Source of the DNA: CAWAHD01 sp963781785
GTDB taxonomy: Bacteria > Planctomycetota > Planctomycetia > Isosphaerales > Isosphaeraceae
DNA length: 64,000 nucleotides
Direction of reading: 5' to 3'
Assembly (NCBI GenBank): GCA_963781785.1
Contig: CAWAHD010000001.1
Location: 1,426,001-1,490,000, forward strand
In this document: positions 27,299 to 37,553 of the stretch, one piece after another
How positions within the stretch are numbered: the stretch's first letter is position 1
How the letters are laid out: each line of letters opens with the position of its first letter
The notes under the pieces: model-generated
Databases searched by the model: none
What the model was told of the DNA's origin: nothing
What the model saw: only the letters and a program-made list of their open reading frames with translations
Translations under genes and position numbers: made by a program

Positions 27299-28610
27299 TC
27301 AGGTCGACCACTCCCGCGCAGGCCGGGAGCGCAAGAGGTTCGCTTCCTCGTCGTCGATGAACGCTTCCTTCGCGGGGTCCAGCTTCAGCTTGCGATGGAG
27401 GACCCAGGCGATGCGCCGCGGCATGACAGGCGATGTGGGAGCGCCGCATGACGTCGGGGTTCGCGGCGGTCGAACTCCGCGTGCGAATGCAATCGAAAAA
27501 GTTGCGGGCATGTGCCGAAACGTCGAGACCATTTACGCTCTTCGCGGCCTGCGGGAGCAATTTCCGCAGCGATTCCGGCTCGACCGCGATCTCCCCATTG
27601 TCGCCGGTCTCGACCCATCCCTCGTCACCCACGAAACGCACCGGACACGTCCCTAACCGCGTGATGTAATGCGGTTCGCGTTTGCCGAACGGCATCCGGC
27701 AGGAAATCGATGATCAGCTTCACGCCGTTTGCAGTAATGGCACACAATGTTCTTGTCGCGTCGGCTCGTACTCGATGGGCATCGTGCCGTCGGCCTTGTT
27801 GGCCCACTGGCACAGATCGACCGTGTGCGCCCCCCAATCGTGCAGCCGGGCGCCGGAATCGAAGTCCCACTGCCCGCGCCAGTTGCCGTCGCAATACTGC
27901 TGATTGAACGGACGCCACGCAGCCGGGCCGAGCCACAGGTTCCAATCCACGACGTCCCGATCCGGCGTGGGCTGGGCCGGCAGCCACGTATTGTCAAGCA
28001 CGGGAGCGTAGATCGAGGCGTGCATCGTGTGGAGCTTGCCGAGCTTCCCGCCGTGGACCGAGTTCCACCGCCTTCTGAAAATTGGGGACGCTGCGGCGCT
28101 GGGTGCCGGCCTGGAACACACGCTTCTCGCGATGCATGACGTCGGCCAATTCCTGGCAGAGCGGCGATGGTGATGCCGCAGGGCTTCTCGCTGTAGACGT
28201 CCTTGCCGGCTTTCGCGGCCAGGATGGAGGCCGGCGCGTGCCAGCGGTCGCCGGTGGCGATCAAGACGGCGTCGATGTCCTTGCGATCGAGCAGTTCACG
28301 GAAGTCGCGGTAGAGCGACGCAATCCTTGCTCCCGTAGTGCTTGTCCACCAGCGTCTTGCCCTTGCCGCGCCGGCTCGCTTGCACGTCGCAGATGGCCAG
28401 GCACTGCACGTCGGCATGCTTGAGCATGGCTTGAAGGTCGTACGTGCAGCGCGGGCCAACGCCGATCACACCCAACGTGATGCGCTCCGACGGCGCTGTT
28501 TTTCCGTCCCGGCCGAGCGCCCCCGCAGGCACAAACCACGGCGCTGCCAGCGCCACCCCTGCCGAACCACGTAGCCAATCCCGCCGCGTCAGACGATTGC
28601 AGGGCTTCAT
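27299..28610 (-). pseudogene. Gfo/Idh/MocA family oxidoreductase, Tat-exported, multiply frameshifted
   Basis: The start ATG at 28610 has GGGGGAGGA seven bases upstream. A Tat signal follows (TRRDWLRGSAGVALAAPWFV), then the Rossmann entry ITLGVIGVGPRCTYDLQAML. The sequence then jumps frames: YRDFRELLDRKDIDAVLIAT and KAGKDVYSEKPCGITI (frame 2), DVVDWNLWLGPAAWRPFNQQ and LHDWGAHTVDLCQWANKADG (frame 3), then EPHYITRLGTCPVRFVGDEG, ending KLDPAKEAFIDDEEANLLRS and a stop at 27299. At least five frame changes are needed in 1.3 kb. The EKP motif (catalytic Lys) is present. Such secreted dehydrogenase-like proteins are abundant in planctomycetes and act on sugars or related compounds. Whether this is decay or poor sequence cannot be told here. 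Confidence 0.7.
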
Positions 28611-28629
28611 GGTCGATTCCTCCCCCACG

Positions 28630-29807
28630 TGATGAGTCCGATCTTACTGGGCCACCCTCAATCACAGACGATAAGAGAACAGAGGCGCCGAGATCAAGGA
28701 CCCGCTCGGCCGAGAGCGGGGCAAAGCACGCCGAGGAAGCGGACGCTCCCTTGGCGGCGGGAAGGCGCGGCGGAGTCGACGCGATCAAGGGCGCGGCACG
28801 GCTCGAGGTCGTCGCCCCAACTGCTGCTGCGCCGGACGCGCGCTTCGCGGGCTCTTGGGCGCGGCGGGTCTGGGTTCTTGCGAGAATTCCGCGGCGACGG
28901 GCGGAAGGAGCACGTCCTTCATTGTTTCTGCGCTCGCTTGGCGATGGGCACTCGCGCGTATCCGCTCAGTCGCCGACCGTGCTGGCTTCACGGCCTCCGC
29001 TCGGAACATCGTAACTCAGATGGATCATCAGCACAGCAGCGTGCACCTGGAGGTACCTGGCACCCCTGGGAGCGGCCCGGCAGCAGTTCGCAACGGTTCT
29101 TCCCCGCTGCTCTCGCCAACGCCATGCAATCGGTGATCAAGGCGGCGTCCGGGAATCGAAGGAACCGACACGGCGAGGCTCGCTTCACCGAGCTGACGAC
29201 GACCCCTTCCCGGGGAGCAGGCCGCAGAAGGCTCCGACGGTCGATAATCGACCGGCGGCGGTCGCTTTTACCCTGCGCGACGTCACTGATCCTTTCCCCG
29301 GTCGCCCGGGTCAGCAGATGCAAGTTCCTGAGGTTCTCCCGGAGCGCCGGATCGGTGCAAACATCGAGCAATCACTCGCACCCGCGCACGACGCAGCGAT
29401 CGCGCTGCGAAACGACCCGCGGGACGCGGGTGCAATTCCCGCAGCCCCATTACTTACGTAAAACCGAAACTTCCTGATGGGCGGTGACAAGAAACGACGA
29501 AACCCCTCAGCGGAAAGGGCTTTTTCGCGCTCGAGCATCACGCCGCAGTTGATGCTACTGTCACCTGCTGAAAGCTCCTGACCGAAGACGCCGCACTATT
29601 CCCGACGCATTTCCGACTGATCGACGCATACGCAATCATTATGACAAGGCAGCCCGGCCAGCGCCCGGGCCTGATTCTTCGGGCCGATATGCGTGCAGGT
29701 CATCGTCTGCCCATCAAACAGCACCTGACGTGGCTATTTCCGTAACGGAGTGCATAAGATGGATATCGTCAAGGTGAGAGAGCACCCAGAGCCAGCGGGG
29801 AGCCGCG
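28630..29807. other. about 1.2-kb gap with no supportable gene
   Basis: The longest ORF (plus strand, 28629-29477) is Arg/Ser-rich and shows no domain or codon pattern like the neighbours. A short tRNA-like T-arm and acceptor pattern (GCGGGTGCAATTCCCGCAGCCCC, near 29415-29440) is present but no matching 5' half was found. A CCCCTCAGCGGAAAGGG stretch before TTTTT (29500-29525) may be a weak terminator. The region near 29720-29780 presumably holds the promoter of the toxin-antitoxin pair. It may contain decayed genes. Confidence 0.55.
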
Positions 29808-30056
29808 ATGAGCAAGTTCTTGGGCCGTTTTGTCATTTCCGATCCTGCCGTGTGTCACGGACGGCCCACGTTTCGCGGTACGCGCGTTTTTGTAAGCGAC
29901 GTTTTGGATGACGTTGCGCGCGGGATGGCCTGGGAGGCCATTATCGAGCGGTGGCATGGGTCGATCTCCAAGGAAGCGATCGCCGAGGCGGTTCGGCTGG
30001 CTCGCGAGGCGTTGATGAACCACGCGGACGAACTGGTCACTGACACTGCCCGCTGA
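29808..30056 (+). CDS. DUF433 antitoxin
   Basis: 82 residues. The DUF433 core is clear: ISDPAVCHGRPTFRGTRVFV near residues 10-29, then VLDDVARGMAWEAIIERW and the helical ISKEAIAEAVRLAREALM. DUF433 proteins bind DNA through a winged-helix-like fold and are the antitoxin partners of PIN-like DUF5615 toxins; they are usually autoregulators of their own operon. The stop TGA overlaps the next start (TGATG), so translation of the two genes is coupled. Confidence 0.85.
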   Translation: MSKFLGRFVISDPAVCHGRPTFRGTRVFVSDVLDDVARGMAWEAIIERWHGSISKEAIAEAVRLAREALMNHADELVTDTAR

Positions 30057-30442
30057 TGATCGTACTTGATGAGAACATTCCCGAAGATCAGCGCCTGCTC
30101 TTGAGAAGCTGGCGAATCCGGGCGCATCAAGTCGGTCGAGACGTTGGCCGAGCCGGAATCAAGGATGAGCAAATCATCCCATTGCTTCTCAAGCTGCGCC
30201 GACCAACTTTCTTTACGCGCGACCTCGGTTTTATTGACGCGAAGCTCTGTCACGCCAGGTACGGCATAGTCTGTCTTGCGGTCGAGCCGGACGAGGCGGC
30301 CAGCCTTGTCCGTCGCTTCTTACGACATCCGTCCTTCGACACCCAGGCCAAACGACTCGGCCGAGTGATGCGAGTCAGCCAGGTGGGTATTCGAGTGTTC
30401 CAGCCCGGCGGCCAAGAAGAAATGTTGACCTGGGAACCGTGA
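30056..30442 (+). CDS. DUF5615 / Mut7-C-like PIN-domain toxin
   Basis: 128 residues, starting inside the TGATG overlap with the antitoxin. It opens MIVLDENIPEDQR, the N-terminal acidic motif of DUF5615 PIN-like RNases, followed by HQVGRDVGRAGIKDEQIIPL and RRPTFFTRDLGFIDAKLC, where the TRD-type Asp is the second conserved acid. Family knowledge makes it a probable RNase toxin kept in check by the DUF433 protein. This copy is longer than many relatives because of a C-terminal extension (GRVMRVSQVGIRVFQPGG). The frame is intact. Confidence 0.8.
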   Translation: MIVLDENIPEDQRLLLRSWRIRAHQVGRDVGRAGIKDEQIIPLLLKLRRPTFFTRDLGFIDAKLCHARYGIVCLAVEPDEAASLVRRFLRHPSFDTQAKRLGRVMRVSQVGIRVFQPGGQEEMLTWEP

Positions 30443-30483
30443 GCGGGAGCGCTGCGTCCGGGGGCGGCGCTAGGCTTGCCCGG

Positions 30484-30606
30484 AGGAGCCTCGTGGCCCT
30501 GCATCACCTCAACGCCCCGTGGAAACCGGCCGGGGTCGAGCAACGCGACGGCCGAATCCTGCGGCAGGGAAACGACAACAAGGAAGTGGCGATCTACCGG
30601 ACGCCC
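30484..30606 (+). pseudogene. remnant of an SNF2-type helicase (motif VI region)
   Basis: A stretch of about 37 codons reads LHHLNAPWKPAGVEQRDGRI then LRQGNDNKEVAIYR. This is the motif V/VI region of SNF2/DEAH helicases of the type found fused to or beside DNA methylases in conjugative elements and phages (consensus PWRPADIEQREGRILRQGN). Nothing before or after matches the rest of such a helicase, which would be 1000 or more residues. It is therefore a small fossil of a large mobile-element or defence gene. The sequence beyond IYR turns into short degenerate repeats (GGCGATCTACC twice). Confidence 0.65.
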
Positions 30607-30763
30607 CAGATGGCGATCTACCCGACATTCCAGACACCCAGGATTCGGACCGTCGGCATTCATGGATGACGCAGTTGAAAAACTGAGTGTCTGCTTGTCC
30701 CCCTTCACCTTCCAAGATTGCGCAGCCGAGCAGCAATTCGAGCAATGCCCAGTGCAGAGATCC

Positions 30764-33700
30764 TCAGTATTGATTCGCGCTTCTGAGAAGCGCGGCGACG
30801 CTGGCCCAAAATGCTTGCCAGGCCTTCTGCTCATCTTGCGGAAGTCGCTTCAGGTGGGACTCATCGCGGACACTCGCTAAATCTCTGTCAACTCTCCAGT
30901 TCTGGAGTGTCTTCCGCGCGAGCGCCGCGGACTGAGGCACGCCAGTCTCGGCTTCCTTTGACCAGTACGCGAGGTCGGCGTTGAGCCAGTCGAGCGCTTG
31001 CTTTCGCCAGCGAGACCTGGCCAGTTCGTCCAGTGGCGGCTGATCGATCCCTTGGCCGGCGGAAGCTAGCGCGGCAGCACTGGCGGCGAGGTAGCGTTTC
31101 TGGGCCTGCATGTCCTGGGCAAGCGTCGGGTCTGCGGCGAAGCCGGCTGCCCAGATCGCTGCCGAGGCTGCGAACAAGCGCAAACTGTAGCAGTGGGCGG
31201 GATAATCGTTGCCTTGGGGCCAGAGACGAAAGACCCTCGGAATCGGGACACCCAACTTCGAAAGTTGCTCGAACTGGCTGACGGTGACCTCGATCGCCTT
31301 GCGAACGGTGCCGTCGTCGCGCGCCTCTTCGCGAACGCGTTTCAGCGCCTGGACCGCATCTTTGGGACGTGGTGACATCACGATGGCACGCAGCAGACGA
31401 AACGATCCTGCTTGGCGTGGTTGCTGCCGCTGAACGGCCTCGCGGAGTGCAGCGATCGCTCCGGATACGTCTCCCGATTCCGCCAGCGCCACGCTGAGAT
31501 TGTAGCGGCCTTCGAGGGTTCCATCGGGATTGACGCGAATCGACTCGCGGAAGGCCGCGATCGCTGCTGATGGTGCGCCTGTTAGCCAGCGGGCGCTGCC
31601 CAGAGAGTCGTGAACGGTCGCTCTTGCTTCGGCGTCACCCTCGCCGAGGCGGACTGCCTCGCTGTAGTCGGCGATCGCGCCGGGCAGATCGCCGGATTCC
31701 GCCAGTGCTGCTCCCAGGGCCAAGTGAGCTCGTCCGAGGGCCAGGTGAGGGCGTATAAAGGCAAATGACATTATGAAATACGTGTCAACGTACAAACCAT
31801 CGTACAAATGAGCTGAAGGAGAATCGCTGAATATCCCCTCCTCGAGTCCCTGTTCAATCGCATACTGGATATTGTCCAGGTTGTATGCAAAAAACTCTTC
31901 AACGGGTGTCGGTTTCTCAATCTCGCCGCCACGCTCGGGAGCGCCGTCATAACCCATGCGCGTGGCATTAATGTGACCGAAGTCAATCGGGTCATCAGTG
32001 GGTGCAAGCTGGTCCTTGACCCGGAATGAGTCAGCCCACGCTTCCTTGAGACCAATATGGACAGCGCCCGCGAAGGCCTCGGCGCCATCGACCCACAATA
32101 GCCAGCTTCCCGAGAACGGTTGGACGCGATCAGAATGTGGTCGGCTTTCCGAGGCAGACTGGATGTGAACGGCGGTGCGCAACTCCGCGATCTCGCCTGC
32201 TCGATCACCCGAGCGCCCGAGCGCCCAGGCGAGAACGTGATGCGAGAAGACGTCCAACGGGTTGATTCGTGTCGTCTCACGGTAGGCGGCGATCGCGCCC
32301 GGCAGGTCGGCGACAGCAAGGCACATGTGACCGAGCAGCCGATGGTAAAGTGGGTCTTTGCCGCAAAGAGCACCCAATTCACGCATCTCCGCGATCGCGC
32401 GGGAGTGATCGCCGGTCACCCACAGCGATTGGACGAACTTCTGCCGAGCCCCGGCGTCGCTCGGGTTGCGGCTGACACGATTAAGGAAAGGGGAACTGAT
32501 TCGCTCGGCGACCGATTGCGCCTCGTCCCACTTCCCGTTCTGCTTTAGCACTTTCAGGAACCGGAACAGCGAGAGGAAATTCCGACGATTGCCGCGGACC
32601 AGCTCGCGATAGATTGCCTCGGCCTCGTCGTTGCGTCTTTGCTCTCGCAGCGTCTCGGCGAGGTCGAGCCCCGTCTCGGGGCGAAGGGCCCGCGCGGCTG
32701 TGTAATAGCGGATCGCGTCCTCGGGTTGCGGCGGCTTGGCGTATCTGAGCAGCTTTGCGAGCTCGAAGTTTGCCCAGGCGTCGCCCGGATATCGCGACAC
32801 GGCGGCTCGGAGGATGGCGATCGCACGCTTTGATTCTCCAGCTTTGTCCAAGGACCGCGCGAGGAGCAGAGGTGTGGAGGAGTTGGATTCAATTGCCTCC
32901 GCTCGATCTGCCATCGCAAGCAGCACTCCGCGATGCGATCTCAGGTCGGATTGGGCGAGCAGGGCGCGCAGCCGGCTGCGCTCTGGCTCTGGGTCGAGGC
33001 CCTTCAGCAACTCGACGAGACGTAGCACCTTCTCCGCTCCGTGTTCGATTGCACGGCGAAATAACAGCCAGTGGTCGAGGCCAGCGACGACGTCGCCAAC
33101 GAAGACTTTCGGCCGGGACCCAAGACGAGCGATCGCTGCCTCGACCGGCGTAGCATCCACATCCAGTTCGTATCGCTTGAAGGCGAATTGAAATCGCCTG
33201 TTCACGCTAAACGGGTCGATCTCGTGTGAGGCTTCGGCAAGGGACGATCGTATGTTCGTGAGCTGCTTGATCAGTTCGAAGTCACGTTCGGCCTGCTTCT
33301 GATCCTGCACTATCGCGGTGCGAAGTGCGGCCAACCGGCGGCCAGGTTCGGAGGCCGCCAGATCACCGAGCGATGCCAGCGCCTCGTCGGCCGCGCTCAG
33401 CGCTTTCTGCCACGGGGCTGGGTCGGCCCCGTCGGCGGCTGCTTGGTCCCGAATCACCTGAATCCGCGCGAGGGTCGCCTCGACTGCAGAGAGTCGCTCC
33501 TGACGTTGTTGAAACAGCCAGGCCGCGCCCCAGCCACCGACTGCCACCAAGGCGAAGATCGACGACGCCAGGGCGAGCGTTAGGCGCAGGCGGTCGCGCT
33601 CCACGCGAGCCCGTTTGTTCGCCTCTTCCGCCCGCGCCGTCTCCTCTGCGCCGCGCAATCTCAGCCAATCGCAATCGCTCCTCCACGCCCGTTCGATACG

Positions 33701-34886
33701 CGTTGATCCGCGAAGCCACCTCGCCGGCGTGGCGCGGCCGGTCTTCGAGCTCGCCGCCAAGACAGTCCTTCGCCAGGGCGATCAACTCGCCCTCGCTGCC
33801 GCTTGCCTCTAATCGACTAACGGCATCTTGCAATTCGCCGCGCGACGCCTTGCGCTGGATCTCCCCCGAAGATCGTCCGACGAACGCTGGCTCGCCAGTG
33901 AGGATTTCGCACAGGATCGAGCCCAGGGCAAAGACATCGCAGCGCTCATCGAGCCGCTCGACTTCGCCGCGGGCTTGTTCGGGTGCCATGTACGACGGCG
34001 TGCCCATCACGCTGCCGGCCTTCGAGAGGTCGGAATCAGACTCGCCGCCGCTGCGGGCCGTGGCGATCACGGTGTCACGTTCGCGCGTCTTGCCAGCGGA
34101 GACGTCGTCGGCCGCGCCTCCTTGCGGCAAGACCTTCGCCAGGCCCCAGTCCATCACCTGCACTTGACCGAACGAGCCGACCATGATGTTCGAGGGCTTC
34201 AAGTCACGGTGGATGACACCCCGGGCATGCGCGTAGGCGATCGTTTGACAGACTGACTCAAAGATCGAGAGAAATCGAGGTAGGTCGTGCGCGCCATCCC
34301 CTCGCTCGACTAGCAGGCCCGTCAGAGTGCGGCCCTTGACCAGCTTCATGGCGAAATACGGGCGCCGGTCGGCGAAGGCGCCTAGCTCGTAAATCGGGAC
34401 GATGCCCGGATGCTGTAACTGGCCGCCGATCTGGGCTTCCTCGATGAAACGCCGAATCAGGTCGGGCCGGTCACGGTGGGATTCGAGCAAGACCTTCACG
34501 GCCAGGTCGCGGCCGAGGTCGGGATCTCGCCCCTTCAGCACGGCTCCCATGCCGCCGCGGGCGATCTCGCCGAGCAGTTGCAGCCGCCCCGGCCGGTCGC
34601 CGGGGACCGGCATCTCGCGTGAGGCGGGCTTGACCAGGGGCGACGCGCCATCGCCAGAGTCCGGATCGTGCAAAAAGATCTTCGGAACGCCCCCGATCGA
34701 CTCGGCCAACTCAGCCAGACTGCTAACCCGGCCGGGCTCCGACGAGACACTCATCCCGTGCGAAAATGTTTCGGTGCCATCGCCGTCGAGGGCGTTCCGG
34801 AGCAGACAGCGGGGACAAATCCCGTCGGGAGCGTTCGCGGGAAGATCTTTGCCGCAGGTCGGGCAACGACGCAGGTGGTCGCCCAT
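30764..34886 (-). CDS. Ser/Thr protein kinase with C-terminal TPR repeats (one apparent frameshift)
   Basis: About 1370 residues with a frame change near 33650. The N-terminus holds a zinc-ribbon (CPTCGKDLPANAPDGICPRC). The kinase domain follows: LLGEIARGGMGAVLKGRDPD, LAVKVLLESH, HRDLKPSNIMVG, then DWGLAK in place of DFG, and MGTPSYMAPEQARGEVERLD. After INAYRTGVEERLRLAE the frame shifts and continues ETARAEEANKRARVERDRLR, a membrane helix (LALASSIFALVAVGGWGAAW) and a long helical region of TPR-like repeats (YPGDAWANFELAKLLRYAKP, YHRLLGHMCLAVADLPGAIA, EGRYNLSVALAESGDVSGAI). It is likely a transmembrane kinase whose TPR part faces the periplasm. It lies 100 bp downstream of an ECF sigma factor on the same strand. 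Confidence 0.85.
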
Positions 34887-34986
34887 GGGACAATTCTCCG
34901 TGTCGACAATCGGTCGTTTCGCTTACTGTCTGATACTTACGGGAAATGTGGGATCAGCTTACAGAAACGCGCCGGATTTTTTCCGG

Positions 34987-35724
34987 TCACGTCGCCAGCG
35001 CGCCGAACAGCGCGCGGATCTCGTCGTCGATTTCGGCTCGGTCGTGTATCGTGGCAGCGATTTCCGCGCGGATCAGCTCGCGGTAACGACGTCGAAGCCG
35101 GTGAACGGCCACCTGAATGGCTCCCTCGGTAGCGCCCAGCGCGGCAGCGATCGCCGCAAGCGGTTCGGCGTCAATTCCCGCGGCCAGCGTCGGCTCCAAA
35201 CGCTCGAAGAGCGCCGCCTTTCCGGCGACGGTGTACTCATGCCTCAGTTGACCGAGGACTCGCTCCAGTAAAGCCAGTGCCCAGGCGCGCTCGAAAAGCC
35301 GGTCGGGGGTTAATGTGTCGGCTGGCTCGACGCGATAACGCCCCTCGGCGGCCAATTGGTCGATCGACACGATCGCTACCCCGCCTCCGCGCTTTTGGGC
35401 CTGGCATTGCTCACGCTCGTCGCTGAGGAAGTTGCGGCAGACGGCCAGCAGATACGTCCGGAACCGACCCCGGCGCGGGTCGGCCGTGGCAAAGGCGTCG
35501 CGCTCCAGAAGGTGCGCGAAGAGGCCCTGCACGAGGTCCAAAGCAGCATCGGGATCATGGCCACGGCGCCGGATGAACGCGTAAAGCGGATACCAGTAGG
35601 CGCCGCAAAGCGCTTCGATCGCCGCTCGGACCTCGGGCGAAGACGGGTTGCCGGACTGGACAACCCAGCTCCAGTGCGTCGTGGGGAAGCGATCGGAGGG
35701 CCTGGGAGCCATCGAGTCCGCCAT
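34987..35724 (-). CDS. ECF-type RNA polymerase sigma factor
   Basis: 245 residues. It has the planctomycete ECF signature near its N-terminus (RFPTTHWSWVVQSGNPSS), region 2 motifs (WYPLYAFIRRRGHDPDAALD, FRTYLLAVCRNFLSDEREQC), and a region 4 helix-turn-helix (AIAAALGATEGAIQVAVHRL, RRRYRELIRAEIAATI). The C-terminal extension beyond region 4 is typical of this subgroup. It heads a pair with the zinc-ribbon kinase-TPR gene 100 bp downstream. Its promoter should lie in the gap to its right. Confidence 0.87.
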   Translation of the reverse strand: MADSMAPRPSDRFPTTHWSWVVQSGNPSSPEVRAAIEALCGAYWYPLYAFIRRRGHDPDAALDLVQGLFAHLLERDAFATADPRRGRFRTYLLAVCRNFLSDEREQCQAQKRGGGVAIVSIDQLAAEGRYRVEPADTLTPDRLFERAWALALLERVLGQLRHEYTVAGKAALFERLEPTLAAGIDAEPLAAIAAALGATEGAIQVAVHRLRRRYRELIRAEIAATIHDRAEIDDEIRALFGALAT

Positions 35725-35977
35725 GAGATTGGCTCGTCATTTACTGAGACTTGCCTTGATCGCTCTCTTCAGTCGCCGGAGGCTACTCAATTCCCGCTTG
35801 GTGCTGGTTGGTTGAGTCGGGATTCGCAGGTGGCTGATCTGCGCCGTTCCAGCCGCCGGCACGCATCCGCTCATACCATGAGCCGGGAATAGCTGTACAG
35901 GTTTCCGGGCGCACCATACGCGATTATCTGCGGACAGTCGCTGGTGGTTCTGAGGTGACGCGTGACCACCCAATCCC

Positions 35978-36169
35978 CTACGCGCCCTGACAGATTGTGG
36001 CCCGTGCCAAGTCCATGATAGCCTTCCTGACGGCCGGCGTCAGGCCGTGCCACGTGGCGACGAGCTGCCTGAGTGCCTCGTCCTTCCAACGCATTTCCTG
36101 CGCGTCCCCAGCCGATAAGTCATAACCGCATTGTGGACAATGGGTCCAGGCGATGGGGCCACGGTGCAA
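35978..36169 (-). CDS. possible small zinc-ribbon protein or remnant
   Basis: Up to 63 residues from TTG 36169, or 60 from a GTG at 36160. It has a half zinc ribbon (HCPQCGYDLSAGD) followed by LRQLVATWHGLTPAVRKAIM, a helical stretch I associate with short planctomycete proteins of unknown role. With one CxxC only, it may be a truncated copy of a longer zinc-binding protein. No clear ribosome binding site was found. Confidence 0.35.
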   Translation of the reverse strand: MHRGPIAWTHCPQCGYDLSAGDAQEMRWKDEALRQLVATWHGLTPAVRKAIMDLARATICQGA

Positions 36170-36467
36170 TTCCCGCCGCCTCCGCTATTCGCGCTATAAG
36201 TCGTTTAATTACAGCGGTCTGCGATTTGGGGCGATGCGGGCTGGTTTCCCGCCGCCTCCGGTTCCCAGTATAGCTCACCGTCGACCGAGAATGTCGGAAC
36301 GCCGTCTGCGCTATGCGTATGCAGTGATTGATCCCTTCGGCTCGCGCGTTCTGTCGTCCACTCGTGGGCGAACGACACCCAAAACCCAGCGCATGCGAAG
36401 CAGGGACGTGTGAATCCTACGTTGCGGTCGAGCATTGAAGCGCGTTCGCTCGCTGGATCACAGGGCT

Positions 36468-36553
36468 GTGTCGGGATGAAAAATTAACTGGGTCCCTGTC
36501 TCCTGCCCCTGTGTAGGAATGAAAAACGAGCTGCGACCCTGCTTCCTGCCCGC
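36468..36553. repeat. 43-bp direct repeat, two copies
   Basis: Copies at 36468-36510 and 36511-36553, both opening GTGT(C/A)GG(G/A)ATGAAAAA and closing with CTGCCC(C/G). They differ at about ten positions. Their role is unknown; the sequence may be part of a small non-autonomous element. Confidence 0.6.
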
Positions 36554-36595
36554 GTGAACTTCTCATCGCCAGCGTCCCGGGCTGGCAACCAGCCC

Positions 36596-37333
36596 TCACG
36601 GAATTCGCAGCACTCGGCAAGTCTCCTCGTAGCTAGCTTCCAGGTCGAGGGACACGGTCTGAGTTTCCGATAACCAGACTGGTAGCGAAGGGAGCGGCTG
36701 GCCGATTGCGAGCGGACAGGACCACGCGTCGAGCTTGCTCTGTCGGCCGAACCGTCGTTTGCGACAGGTGACCGCGTAGATCGGCGGAGGAGGACTGAAC
36801 CTCGGGTCGGAACGATTCAGTAGTCCCAGCAGTTCGGTGTATAGGTTAAATTGGCGGATGGTAATAATATCGATCATCGACACGCAGACGTCCTGTCGCA
36901 GCAAATGGAAAACAGTGGCGACGAACAACTGCCGGCTCTCCGGCCGGTCCTTGTTTGGCGGACTGACGATCTCGACGGCCGCTACGAGCCGGTGCTCGCG
37001 TTCAAGGTCAAAGACCAGGACTTCGTAGGCGTATTGTTCCGGGAATTCGGCATCGACGGTGAGCGTCGGTGCTGGAGATGCCTCCGCGGTAGTTGCCCAG
37101 CCGCCGCTCGACTCCCGCGCAGAATTCAGGGTGGTGGCGCGGTCTTCCTCTTGCTCGAATGTGCAGACATCGATTTCGTAATAATTGCCGAGATGCACGC
37201 GCGGTTCCGCCACGAAGCCATCCGGCAATCTCGGGGAGAGTTCTTCGACGATCCTCATCGGCCAGCCGCCGTGAAATCCCTCCCACGAAGAGCGTTTGGA
37301 TACCGGCGGGTGGAAATGATCGCGCAACGGCAT
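36596..37333 (-). CDS. DUF4058 family protein
   Basis: 245 residues from ATG 37333; the open frame continues upstream for 70 codons without a likely start. The N-terminus MPLRDHFHPPVSKRSSWEGF with WP shortly after is the family hallmark, followed by the acidic-polar ELSPRLPDGFVAEPRVHLG and then EVLVFDLEREHRLVAAVEIV with SPPNKDRPESR, which resembles a nuclease-like core (E, then EIxxPxNK). DUF4058 is common in planctomycetes and cyanobacteria, with no established function. It is divergent from the YjbR-like gene, 220 bp away. Confidence 0.8.
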   Translation of the reverse strand: MPLRDHFHPPVSKRSSWEGFHGGWPMRIVEELSPRLPDGFVAEPRVHLGNYYEIDVCTFEQEEDRATTLNSARESSGGWATTAEASPAPTLTVDAEFPEQYAYEVLVFDLEREHRLVAAVEIVSPPNKDRPESRQLFVATVFHLLRQDVCVSMIDIITIRQFNLYTELLGLLNRSDPRFSPPPPIYAVTCRKRRFGRQSKLDAWSCPLAIGQPLPSLPVWLSETQTVSLDLEASYEETCRVLRIP

Positions 37334-37553
37334 AACACAGTCCTCAAGCAGATTATAGCGAATGCGGCTCCCGTGAACCATTCTAACGCAGAAGCGGCCG
37401 TCAAGCCTGACGCTCGACGACATCGAATCTTTATTTACCGCATGCTCGATGGCGCAACGGTCTGCGTCGAAGTACGAAAGCCCTTCGACTCTCCGGGTGG
37501 TACAATGACGGCAGGAAGGGCAAGAAGAACATGCTGGACTCAAGGCAAATACG

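Larger units (their letters stand above)
35725..36595. other. 871-bp gap with gene remnants and short tandem repeats
   Basis: The sequence is less GC-rich than its surroundings. One possible small gene (35978-36169, listed separately), a 43-bp direct repeat at 36468-36553, and several short ORFs without recognisable domains are present. A minus-strand ORF at 36205-36435 (CFACAGFWVSFAHEWTTERA) looks like a fragment of something but I cannot identify it. Probably an accumulation of decayed genes. Confidence 0.5.

Noticed and set aside
29400..29445. tmRNA or tRNA 3' end
   Set aside because: The pattern GCGGG-TGCAATT-CCCGC-AGCCCCA looks like a T-arm and acceptor strand, but no matching 5' half (GGGGCT) was found at tRNA or tmRNA distance and the T-loop lacks the usual TTC.
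28629..29477. Long plus-strand ORF of 282 codons
   Set aside because: Arg/Ser-rich composition with no domain, no good start and codon use unlike neighbours; probably a GC-rich chance ORF.
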